5,860 nt of DNA from JBPOFM01 sp038259855 (lineage in GTDB: Bacteria; Bacteroidota; Bacteroidia; Flavobacteriales; Flavobacteriaceae), in assembly GCA_038259855.1 (NCBI GenBank), contig JBBSOJ010000209.1, forward strand, positions 1-5,860. The letters run 5' to 3'. This document shows, one piece after another, positions 1 through 5,860 of the stretch. Within the stretch, counting starts at the first letter, position 1. Every line of letters begins with the position of its first letter. The position numbers and the translations under genes are program-made. The notes under the pieces are model-generated. The model did no database searches. It was not told where the DNA came from and saw only the letters and a program-made list of their open reading frames with translations.

Positions 1-1201
1 AGGCTTTTAGAATTTGCATAGGAAAAATATCCAATGGAAACACTTCTTCATAATTACCGGTTAATACAAAGGCTCTATGCTCTCCATTTGTGTTGGTGGT
101 CAAATCATATTTCTTATTCGGTGTCAACCAAGAAAAAGTCAAGGCTCTAGAAGTTGATATTTTATCGAATACTGGTTTATTCCAACCAAAAAACTCATAA
201 TCATCCCCTTCCGGAATTACTGTGATGGTATTGCTGTAATAATCCAAATAGCCATCAGGTTTGATCTGTTTTCCTGAAAGCACGCCTCCAGAAATAATGC
301 GATCATTTTGTTCTTTATCAACACCGTTATCATACACCATTGTTGAAACTTCGCTACCTATTTTAGTTACGAAATATCTTGGCTTCTTAACGGATGATCC
401 TGCAAGTGCCACAATACGCTCTGCATTGAATTTACCAGTCAATAATAATTCTCCAATGATGACAAGGTCATGTGCTGCAATCGTCCACACCACTTCCCCT
501 TTGTTGACAGGATCAATTTTATTGATCAAAGTACCAACATTACCAGACGGATGCGGCCCAGAAACCTTGTGCAATGTGACCCCAGTAAGACCAGCCATTG
601 GCGAGTTTGATTTTGCACCCACACTCACATGAACCTTTCCTTCGGTCATTTTACCCAAAGCGTTCACTGCAGCTTGCAATTCAGCCTCTTTACCTTGAAG
701 GACATAATCTAAATCAGCTACCAACGGTGCGCTAGCATATCCTGATATGAAAATAGCTTTTGGAGTTTCATCCGTTTTTGCAATAATATCATAAGGACGC
801 TGCTTGATGAACGGCCAACAGCCTGAAGCCAATAAATGTGCCTTTACGCCATCAGCATTGGCAGTTTCAAGATTGAATGCTCCATGGTCAACATGGGTCT
901 GTTCTTTATCAGCTTGAATTTTTATAGCTAAAATTTTTCGTTTTTCGCCACGAGGAATATCGATGATCTCACCAGAAACTGGCGATACAAATTTAACCGA
1001 CTCATCATTTTTATCGAAGAAAATTGGTTCTCCGGCGGTCACTCTAGCACCTTCCTTTAAAATCAATTTTGGAGTAACGCCGTGGAAATCTTCAGGTCGT
1101 ATTGAGTAAAAGTTGCTGACTATCGCCGTTTCAGTGCTTTTTTCAGCTTCTCCCTTTAACTTAATGTCGAGACCTTTTTTAATCTTAATGTCGTTTGACA
1201 T
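1..1201 (-). CDS. nqrA: NqrA, Na+-translocating NADH:quinone oxidoreductase subunit A (3' end missing)
   Basis: Subunit A of the Na+-NQR respiratory complex, which oxidises NADH, reduces quinone and pumps sodium across the inner membrane. NqrA is the peripheral cytoplasmic subunit linked to the quinone site. The frame is open from ATG at 1199-1201 to the left edge, giving 400 residues of a protein that is usually about 450. The start MSNDIKIKKGLDIKLKGEAE is typical of Bacteroidota NqrA. Residues 49-80 form the RnfC-like barrel-sandwich segment (EGARVTAGEPIFFDK, then FVSPVSGEI). Residues 214-224 carry the family motif SGPHPSGNVGT, followed by VVWTIAAHDL and LLLTGKFNAERIVALAG (252-268). Residues 376-398 (RAFVLTGNYEEVFPLDIFP) match the conserved C-terminal part. 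There is no purine-rich ribosome binding site, as is normal in this phylum. nqrA usually heads nqrABCDEF, so nqrB is expected beyond the left edge. The family assignment is very secure; the operon is inferred. Confidence 0.96.
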   Translation of the reverse strand, partial: MSNDIKIKKGLDIKLKGEAEKSTETAIVSNFYSIRPEDFHGVTPKLILKEGARVTAGEPIFFDKNDESVKFVSPVSGEIIDIPRGEKRKILAIKIQADKEQTHVDHGAFNLETANADGVKAHLLASGCWPFIKQRPYDIIAKTDETPKAIFISGYASAPLVADLDYVLQGKEAELQAAVNALGKMTEGKVHVSVGAKSNSPMAGLTGVTLHKVSGPHPSGNVGTLINKIDPVNKGEVVWTIAAHDLVIIGELLLTGKFNAERIVALAGSSVKKPRYFVTKIGSEVSTMVYDNGVDKEQNDRIISGGVLSGKQIKPDGYLDYYSNTITVIPEGDDYEFFGWNKPVFDKISTSRALTFSWLTPNKKYDLTTNTNGEHRAFVLTGNYEEVFPLDIFPMQILKA

Positions 1202-1262
1202 AGGTATAAATCTATTTGTTAATAGTCTAAAAGATGGGGATTCTTCGAGGGAAAAATCCGTG

Positions 1263-1295
1263 CAAATTTACGAATTAATTACACAGATTTCACAA
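1263..1295 (-). promoter_or_regulatory. Probable nqrA promoter, Bacteroidota type
   Basis: Read on the minus strand, TAAATTTG (1270 to 1263) is an exact match to the Bacteroidota -7 consensus TAnnTTTG. A TTG (1295 to 1293, in the context ATTG) lies 22 bp upstream, within the spacing reported for flavobacterial promoters. Transcription would begin near 1257, leaving a leader of about 55 nt before the nqrA ATG. The leader can form a weak 5-bp hairpin (1238-1242 with 1255-1259). The consensus is established for the phylum; its use here is inferred, and the -33 element is only a partial match. Confidence 0.55.
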
Positions 1296-1317
1296 TAAAT
1301 CAAAGAAATTTTAGACT

Positions 1318-1339
1318 CAAACGTTGGAGTTAACGTTTG
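1318..1339. repeat. Perfect 8-bp inverted repeat upstream of the nqrA promoter
   Basis: CAAACGTT (1318-1325) and AACGTTTG (1332-1339) are exact reverse complements separated by 6 bp. The repeat lies about 22 bp upstream of the proposed -33 element at 1293-1295. The dyad has the size of a dimeric regulator site and is placed where an activator could bind. It could also form a short hairpin in RNA, but no T-rich run follows closely enough to suggest a terminator. The symmetry is seen directly; the regulatory role is inferred. Confidence 0.45.
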
Positions 1340-1500
1340 TTTATACTTGAGAATCAAATAAGGCGTAATAATCCTAAATCATTAAACAAACTTCCCCTCT
1401 CTTTTCAAAAAATTCAAAAAGTAACTGTTTTGAACCTATGGGATTTATAGGCAAAACTTCAAGATAAAAATTACTGGATGGCTTATTTTTAAATAAAGCG

Positions 1501-1551
1501 AAATGGCCGTTTTAAACGAAATGTAAAAAATTCAACACATGAAGGCCATTT
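1501..1551. repeat. Inverted repeat AAATGGCC / GGCCATTT with internal dyads
   Basis: AAATGGCC (1501-1508) and GGCCATTT (1544-1551) are exact reverse complements around a 35-bp spacer. The spacer holds two more symmetries: CGTTT-T-AAACG at 1508-1518 and ATGT (1521-1524) with ACAT (1537-1540). Nested symmetry of this kind fits a branched RNA fold or a DNA-protein site. There is no terminator-like T-run directly after the outer arm on either strand. The function is unknown. Confidence 0.4.
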
Positions 1552-1603
1552 GATTTGATATTAGGAGTTTTGACAGTGCGCATCATCTAATTTCAAATCA
1601 AAT
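1548..1603. repeat. 17-nt near-perfect inverted repeat, overlapping the one to its left
   Basis: The 17 bases at 1548-1564 (beginning ATTTGATTTG) are the reverse complement of 1587-1603 with one mismatch, around a 22-base loop that contains GCGC. The left arm shares ATTT (1548-1551) with the right arm of the inverted repeat at 1501-1551, so the two stems cannot both form completely. Mutually exclusive stems are seen in switch-like RNAs, but also occur by chance in AT-rich sequence. Transcription of this stretch is not shown by anything in the sequence. Confidence 0.4.
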
Positions 1604-1753
1604 CAATCCTACATAACATAGGTTCTTGACACCTTTTTGCTTCATTGCTTCACACAAAAAGATTCGGACTGACATTTCTGATCCATGAAAGGCACCCATC
1701 AATCGTTAATAGTAATATGTGTATTGAAACTATCGTTTAGCTTCTAATAAGAT

Positions 1754-1791
1754 AAAAGTCCACACCAAAATAAAATTTGATGTGGACTTTT
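1754..1791 (-). terminator. Intrinsic terminator of the large secreted-protein gene
   Basis: On the minus strand this forms a 16-bp stem with a 6-nt loop (UUUUAU). The stem core is GUCCACA paired with UGUGGAC, flanked by A/U pairs, so the descending arm ends in UUUU followed by AUCUUAUUAG. The only non-Watson-Crick position is a G-U wobble on the minus strand but a C-A mismatch on the plus strand, which favours minus-strand use. It begins 48 nt after the stop codon at 1840-1842. Confidence 0.8.
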
Positions 1792-1809
1792 CTAAACTAA
1801 AGAAACGAA

Positions 1810-1829
1810 GATTCAGTTTATCTTGAATC
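1810..1829 (-). repeat. Small inverted repeat between stop codon and terminator
   Basis: GATTCA (1810-1815) and TGAATC (1824-1829) are exact reverse complements with an 8-nt spacer. They lie in the 3' untranslated region of the large gene, between its stop and the terminator at 1754-1791. A 6-bp stem is weak on its own. It may be an accessory 3'-end hairpin or chance. Confidence 0.25.
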
Positions 1830-1839
1830 GTACTTATGG

Positions 1840-4800
1840 TTAGTTCATCAACTTTTTAGTGACTTTCAAATTATTTTCTAAAGTGATGATCGTTATATAC
1901 ATTCCTCTTGAAAAATCAAACGGCGCATTAAAACGGTTATCATTTCCACCAGCTTCAAATGTTATGATCTCTTTACCTGTTAGATCATACACTGCAATGG
2001 CTTGAATTTTCGCCGAAGAACGCGCATTAAGCATATTATCTTTCACAAAAATAAAGGTGTTTTGAAGGTCATTTTCATCTACTGATAATGCTGCAGGTGT
2101 ATAACGAACCATAAAACGATCTGAAATGGTTCCTTGAGTCGCGGTGAAACTATACGGCTGCGCTCTCAAATCATGCACAATATCCAACGATGTATCTTCT
2201 AAATAAATTCCTTGACTTTGAGTTAAAAATTGTGGCCCTTTCACATGATCAATTGCTATGGAATAAACGCCGGGAGCTGGAACATCTAACCCTATTGGCA
2301 CCAAATCAGTATCATTAAAAGGGAATGAACGTCCTTGAATAGCCATTTTAGAATTTTCTACCGTAGAGTAGAGACTTAAATCGCTACCATCCGTAAAGGC
2401 ATCGTACATGCGGTCTTTTGCATTGGTCGCGCCTTGTACATAGCCGATCAATGCGATAGAGGACGTATTGTTCTCATCTATCAAACTTAACCATAACGAT
2501 TCTTTAGTAGCGTCATTCATTATAGATGTGCTAGCTTGTCTAAAGAAATTGGTATTATCATAGCCTTGTTCCAAAGCATCAAAACGCATATCATTCATAA
2601 ATGTAGCAGACGATACTACGGGCGATGTTTCATTCACTTGAACAATAAAACCTTGACCAGACGCTATGTTGCCGTTAAACACATCAGGCGTTGAACCTGT
2701 GCGGTTATAAGTAACATATTGGTCTCCATAGTTATACACCACACCTTCATAAAACGGTTCAGGAGTACCGTTCGTTGCAGGAATACCGTGGGACCATAGT
2801 CTTACGTTACCTTCCAACATGGTATTGGCAGTCAAAAATTCATCAGCATTGATCGAAGAGGGATATGGGTTGCCTATTAAATTCCAATGTCTTGAAACTT
2901 CTGAAGGTTGATTGTCAGCAGTCGATTTAAGAACATCGATTGCAATCGTCCCGTTTCTTGGTTTTCCAGAAAACGTTGCTGTAAAGCCCGAAGCTACAAA
3001 AGTATCTGGAACTCTCACACTATAGCCCTTTGCCGAGCCCATCACACCTGTAATTGGTGAGAAAGCGCCTGCTGTACCATCAATATTAATGGCATTAACA
3101 TCATATATAAATGCTGTAGCAGGGTTGGGATTTGTTATGCCATTCACATTAAAACCATCCACTGGTGATGACCAAAAAATAAAGTCATCATCACTTAGAC
3201 CGGTGGCGGTGCGTTCAACTCTCACAGAACCGAGATTGACATTCGTAGTGACTGGTTTTGTCTGTATTAAATTTGCGCCATCTCTTATAGTCAATGTAGC
3301 GCCAGATTCCACAAGAACATCATTGTATAATTTCAATGTAGATCCCGACGGAATTATAACACTGCTTCCGCTTGGCACTGTACAATTACAGCCTTCAAGA
3401 TCACCAACTTCGTTATAATTTGAAGAGAATACCAAGCCTCGATCTTCATCATTTACCGTAATACCAGCAGCTATGTATGCAGGAGGCAAGACAAATTCAG
3501 TCCCATTCCAAAAAGTTGGTGTACCTCCTTGTACGAGGGTTGCCGGTGCGACAACGGTACCGAAGGCATTGCTGATTCTCAACTTGTAAGTTGCCAAATC
3601 AGTTTGTGTAATGCCACCCGTCAACACATACGTACTACTATTAGCGCCTGGTATAGGCGTATTGTATTTAAACCATTGATAGGACAGGTTTTCCTGTGGA
3701 TCGCCGGTTGCACCACCCGAAACAATGGCTGTCGAGGTAAAGGCTATATCAGAAGCACTTGGAATTTCGCATACAAATCTAGACACTGGAAACTGTGAAA
3801 ACACAGGCGTTTTAATATCAAAGGATCCTCTGTTATATGCTAAAAATGCTAAATCTGCTGTTCCGCCAGCAACCATATTAATGTTGTTGATTTCGGTAAC
3901 ATTATCAGCTGTAATCCCTAACTCGTCCATTCTAAAGGCCAACATTCTCATTGGTCGGGTTTCATTAGAGGTAAAAGAACGCGTGGTTGGTGTCGCCAGA
4001 CCATAACTGATCCCGTTTTGGAAGTTATATAAATCCAATCTCCAGCGTGCCAAAAGAGCATCGCCAGCAAAGTCATTTTCTTGCTGAATCGTCAATCGAA
4101 TCGGTCTACCGACTACATTGCCTTCAGCATCCGCATAAAAATAGATATCGGTACTCCCAGCATCCGCAATTTGTGTAATCAGAAAATCTGGCATGGCATC
4201 AGACACTGCGCCCAATTGGCCACCTGCACTATAAAATTGTACATCGGAGGTTTGGTTGAAGTTGGTAATACCCGTCCCAAGGTCCAATCCATTGACACCG
4301 TCGATAATAACGTCATAAATGGTAGTCCCTAAAATTTCAGGAGAGGTGATCGTTGTACCTTCACCAACTTCACCGTCGATTAAATCGGCCATTGCCAAGT
4401 AGTTGCTGCCTTGAGTAATCCCATCAACACCGTTCGTCGTGTAAGCATAGAACAATTGCGAGTCAAACGTTACACCATTAGTCGTTAACAAGGCATCATC
4501 AACACCCGTTGAATACGTCACACCGTCATACGTAAATGCTAATAAATCATGACTTGTATTGGGCCACAAATCCATATTGGTAGGATTTGCTTTCCATTGG
4601 GAAGATCTCCAAAACCCTTGATAGGTTGTGAAGATTTCAGTAATTTTTGTGACATTACTGGCCGCCCCATTTCGTAAGATTTTAGCGGTTGGCGCGATGT
4701 AGCTGATCGGAACGCCCGTAGCAACACCACCCACTGACAAATCTCCGACGATGTCTGAATTCGTGTTTTGGGATACCTTGAATGTTATCTGATTGGCACT

Positions 4801-5034
4801 GATAAAGGCGACACTCCCACCTTGTATGGAAATTCCATTAATAGAGACAGGTGTCGTTGGTAAAAAATCAGTTCCAATGATAGTAACTTTTGAATTGTTT
4901 GTGATTCGTGTAGGAAACACATTGGTCACCGTCTGCGCCAACAGACTCTCTGTGAGCAACAGCACTACCAACAAGGCAATGGCCTTCATCGGTACTAGTG
5001 ACAACAATGATTGTAGTGTAATTTTTGTCTTCAT
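1840..5034 (-). CDS. Secreted multidomain protein with IPT/TIG, Ig-like and T9SS C-terminal sorting domains
   Basis: A complete 1064-residue protein, predicted to be exported through Sec and then across the outer membrane by the type IX secretion system. Residues 1-33 are a signal peptide (hydrophobic core IALLVVLLLTESLLA, likely cleavage before Q34). Residues 36-113 look like an IPT/TIG domain (VTIIGTDF, VSINGISI, FISANQITFKV). Residues 116-420 are a large domain I cannot name. Residues 425-500 are Ig-like (YQWFKYNTPIPGANSSTY, then ATYKLRISNAFG). Residues 545-592 are a short beta-strand stretch (CNCTVPSGSSVIIPSGSTL) with the protein's only cysteine pair close together (C549, C551). Residues 617-980 match a widespread flavobacterial module (FIFWSSPV, NLIGNPYPSSINADEFL, SGQGFIVQ, AIQGR, IYLEDT, DRFMVRYT). 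Residues 983-1064 resemble a T9SS type C sorting domain (FIFVKDN, VYDLTGKEI, VTKKLMN). ATG at 5032-5034 gives a long n-region; Met16 (4987-4989) is an alternative. No enzymatic residues are recognisable, so a surface or matrix role is only inferred. Confidence 0.9.
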   Translation of the reverse strand: MKTKITLQSLLSLVPMKAIALLVVLLLTESLLAQTVTNVFPTRITNNSKVTIIGTDFLPTTPVSINGISIQGGSVAFISANQITFKVSQNTNSDIVGDLSVGGVATGVPISYIAPTAKILRNGAASNVTKITEIFTTYQGFWRSSQWKANPTNMDLWPNTSHDLLAFTYDGVTYSTGVDDALLTTNGVTFDSQLFYAYTTNGVDGITQGSNYLAMADLIDGEVGEGTTITSPEILGTTIYDVIIDGVNGLDLGTGITNFNQTSDVQFYSAGGQLGAVSDAMPDFLITQIADAGSTDIYFYADAEGNVVGRPIRLTIQQENDFAGDALLARWRLDLYNFQNGISYGLATPTTRSFTSNETRPMRMLAFRMDELGITADNVTEINNINMVAGGTADLAFLAYNRGSFDIKTPVFSQFPVSRFVCEIPSASDIAFTSTAIVSGGATGDPQENLSYQWFKYNTPIPGANSSTYVLTGGITQTDLATYKLRISNAFGTVVAPATLVQGGTPTFWNGTEFVLPPAYIAAGITVNDEDRGLVFSSNYNEVGDLEGCNCTVPSGSSVIIPSGSTLKLYNDVLVESGATLTIRDGANLIQTKPVTTNVNLGSVRVERTATGLSDDDFIFWSSPVDGFNVNGITNPNPATAFIYDVNAINIDGTAGAFSPITGVMGSAKGYSVRVPDTFVASGFTATFSGKPRNGTIAIDVLKSTADNQPSEVSRHWNLIGNPYPSSINADEFLTANTMLEGNVRLWSHGIPATNGTPEPFYEGVVYNYGDQYVTYNRTGSTPDVFNGNIASGQGFIVQVNETSPVVSSATFMNDMRFDALEQGYDNTNFFRQASTSIMNDATKESLWLSLIDENNTSSIALIGYVQGATNAKDRMYDAFTDGSDLSLYSTVENSKMAIQGRSFPFNDTDLVPIGLDVPAPGVYSIAIDHVKGPQFLTQSQGIYLEDTSLDIVHDLRAQPYSFTATQGTISDRFMVRYTPAALSVDENDLQNTFIFVKDNMLNARSSAKIQAIAVYDLTGKEIITFEAGGNDNRFNAPFDFSRGMYITIITLENNLKVTKKLMN

Positions 5035-5132
5035 AAGTTAAGATTTAAGTGACGATCGCATTTCGGGCATCTCGCACAGGTTATAATTTAGGTTAGGAAG
5101 TGCAATACTCTAAAAATAAAGACACTATAAAT

Positions 5133-5160
5133 AATATTTTAGTCATTCAGCTTAAATATT
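5133..5160. repeat. AT-rich imperfect inverted repeat upstream of the large gene
   Basis: The 10 bases AATATTTTAG (5133-5142) and CTTAAATATT (5151-5160) are reverse complements with one mismatch, around an 8-nt loop. The repeat lies about 100-125 bp upstream of the large gene's ATG and downstream of the terminator at 5229-5263, in the region where that gene's promoter should be. I found no clear TAnnTTTG element between 5035 and 5228, so the promoter is not placed. Such AT-rich dyads are often chance. Confidence 0.25.
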
Positions 5161-5228
5161 CCTATGAACTACACCCTACAGTAAGTTTATCAGTTGAATG
5201 TTTGTTTTTTATCTAAACCCACAAATGC

Positions 5229-5263
5229 AAAAAACCCATCAAACAGTGATGTTCAATGGGTTT
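5229..5263 (-). terminator. Strong intrinsic terminator of the right-hand secreted-protein gene
   Basis: On the minus strand, a 14-bp stem starting AAACCCAU and ending AUGGGUUU closes a 4-nt loop (UCAC). It contains two G-U wobbles that would be A-C mismatches on the plus strand. The descending arm runs directly into six U residues (5234 to 5229). It starts 54 nt after the stop codon at 5318-5320. This should separate the right-hand gene's transcript from the large gene, so the two paralogues are probably not cotranscribed. Confidence 0.85.
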
Positions 5264-5317
5264 AATAGACCATATAATTCAACAGAATCCGTAAGCCGGA
5301 GCTGGTTTTTTAAAATT

Positions 5318-5860
5318 TTAGTTCAATAATTTTTTAGTGATCACAGCGTCATTATCCAAAGCAATGATCGTGAAATACACACCTCTTGGAAAATCAAAAG
5401 CAGTGCTAAAATTACTTGTTTGATCCTTCATTTTATAAGTCACCAATTGTTTACCAGTAAGATCATAGATCTCAATGGACTTAATTGAGGAGGTCGTCTT
5501 AACGTGAAACTGCTGATCTTTAATGTATACAAACGTTTCTGACGCATTCGTTTCAGCAACAGACAAGGTGTTTGAGGGTGTGTAGCGCAACACAAATCGA
5601 TCAGTTGTACTTCCTTCAACCCCTGTGAAACTGTAAGGCAAGGTTCTCAAATCGTGAATGATATTAAGATAGGTGTCTTCTAAATAAATAGCTTGTTCAT
5701 CATCTTCAAAGGTAGTTCCTTCCAAGGCATCAATTCCTATTCTATATATACCGCTTTGAGGGATCGAAATACTCAAATTGACTAGATCCGAATCATCAAA
5801 AGGCAATGCTCTACCCTGTATGATAAACTTTTCGGACGCTATATTTGAATGAATGCCAAA
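5318..5860 (-). CDS. C-terminal part of a second T9SS-sorted secreted protein, paralogue of the large gene (5' end missing)
   Basis: The frame is open from the right edge to the TAA at 5318-5320, giving 180 residues. The real start lies beyond the window; an in-frame TTG at 5804-5806 is internal and should not be taken as the start. Residues 11-97 match the end of the flavobacterial IQGR module (IIQGRALPFDDSDLV, AIYLEDTYLNIIHDLR, PYSF, DRFVLRYT). Residues 100-180 resemble a T9SS type C sorting domain (TFVYIKDQQFHV, IYDLTGKQLVTY, FDFPRGVYFTII, ITKKLLN). Aligned by hand with residues 896-1064 of the large protein, about 79 of 169 positions are identical with one single-residue gap. It is therefore a neighbouring cell-surface or secreted cargo. 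What it does depends on the N-terminal part outside the window. Confidence 0.9.
   Translation of the reverse strand, partial: FGIHSNIASEKFIIQGRALPFDDSDLVNLSISIPQSGIYRIGIDALEGTTFEDDEQAIYLEDTYLNIIHDLRTLPYSFTGVEGSTTDRFVLRYTPSNTLSVAETNASETFVYIKDQQFHVKTTSSIKSIEIYDLTGKQLVTYKMKDQTSNFSTAFDFPRGVYFTIIALDNDAVITKKLLN

Larger units (their letters stand above)
1202..1839. other. 638-bp intergenic region without a convincing gene
   Basis: This gap separates the 5' end of nqrA from the 3' end of the large secreted-protein gene. All frames are broken by frequent stops, and I find no reading frame with family-like sequence. I also see no tRNA, rRNA, tmRNA or SRP-like core. It contains, from left to right, the nqrA leader and probable promoter, the 22-bp inverted repeat at 1318-1339, the overlapping inverted repeats at 1501-1603, a smaller inverted repeat (CTTTTTG at 1633-1639 with CAAAAAG at 1655-1661, loop containing GCTTCA twice), and the terminator and 3' untranslated region of the right-hand gene. 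It is long for the space between two codirectional genes, which leaves room for a small RNA or regulatory sites, but neither is proven. Confidence 0.7.

Noticed and set aside
261..632. Open frame of 123 codons on the plus strand
   Set aside because: It lies antisense to nqrA, whose family motifs run straight through this region on the minus strand. Its translation shows no family-like sequence.
1113..1298. Open frame of 61 codons on the plus strand across the nqrA start
   Set aside because: It overlaps the conserved nqrA N-terminus and the proposed nqrA promoter, and shows no recognisable protein features.
1539..1553. ATGAAGGCCATT followed by TGA, identical over 12 nt to the coding sequence at Met16 of the large gene
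   Set aside because: The match stops after 12 nt and gives a four-codon frame. No wider similarity surrounds it, so it is probably chance.
1501..1603. Possible integron attC site or insertion-sequence end
   Set aside because: There is no GTTRRRY core at the arms, no flanking target duplication and no integrase or transposase reading frame in the window.
1570..1631. Two TTGACA sequences (1570-1575 and 1626-1631) resembling enterobacterial -35 boxes
   Set aside because: Neither has a TATAAT-like element at the right distance, and Bacteroidota promoters do not use this -35 consensus.
3089..4332. Several plus-strand open frames of 83-109 codons (3089-3418, 3529-3798, 3725-4006, 4081-4332)
   Set aside because: All are antisense to the large secreted-protein gene, overlap each other and have no family-like content, so they are shadows of its codon pattern.
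4539..5041. Minus-strand frame at 4539-4730 and plus-strand frame at 4793-5041
   Set aside because: They are out of frame with, or antisense to, the IPT/TIG and signal-peptide region of the large gene, which is well supported.

Overview
The window looks like part of a Bacteroidota chromosome, most likely from the flavobacterial branch. It is AT-rich (about 40% GC by eye). Start codons lack Shine-Dalgarno sequences, there is a TAnnTTTG-type promoter, and two genes encode C-termini of the type IX secretion system (T9SS) sorting kind. All three genes are on the minus strand, so transcription runs from right to left.

Layout from left to right: (1) 1-1201 is the first 400 codons of nqrA, the subunit A gene of the Na+-translocating NADH:quinone oxidoreductase. 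It is cut by the left edge, and the rest of the nqr operon would lie beyond it. (2) 1202-1839 is a 638-bp gap with no convincing gene. It holds a probable nqrA promoter (1263-1295), a perfect inverted repeat just upstream of it (1318-1339), a region of long overlapping inverted repeats (1501-1603) and the terminator of the next gene (1754-1791). (3) 1840-5034 is a complete 1064-residue secreted multidomain protein: signal peptide, IPT/TIG domain, an unnamed large domain, an Ig-like domain, a beta-strand repeat stretch, the flavobacterial 'WSSPV / NLIGNPYPS / IQGR' module and a T9SS type C-like sorting domain. (4) 5035-5317 is a 283-bp gap with a strong terminator (5229-5263) for the gene to its right. 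(5) 5318-5860 is the last 180 codons of a second gene whose C-terminus is a clear paralogue (roughly 45-50% identical by hand alignment) of the C-terminus of the large gene.

The two secreted-protein genes form a tandem paralogous pair. Each has its own intrinsic terminator about 50-55 nt after its stop codon, so they are probably separate transcription units. Nothing ties them functionally to nqrA, which has its own promoter-like sequence. I see no mobile element, CRISPR array, tRNA or rRNA. I do not see strong evidence for a new biological system. The least explained items are the structured intergenic region and the uncharacterised N-terminal half of the large secreted protein.
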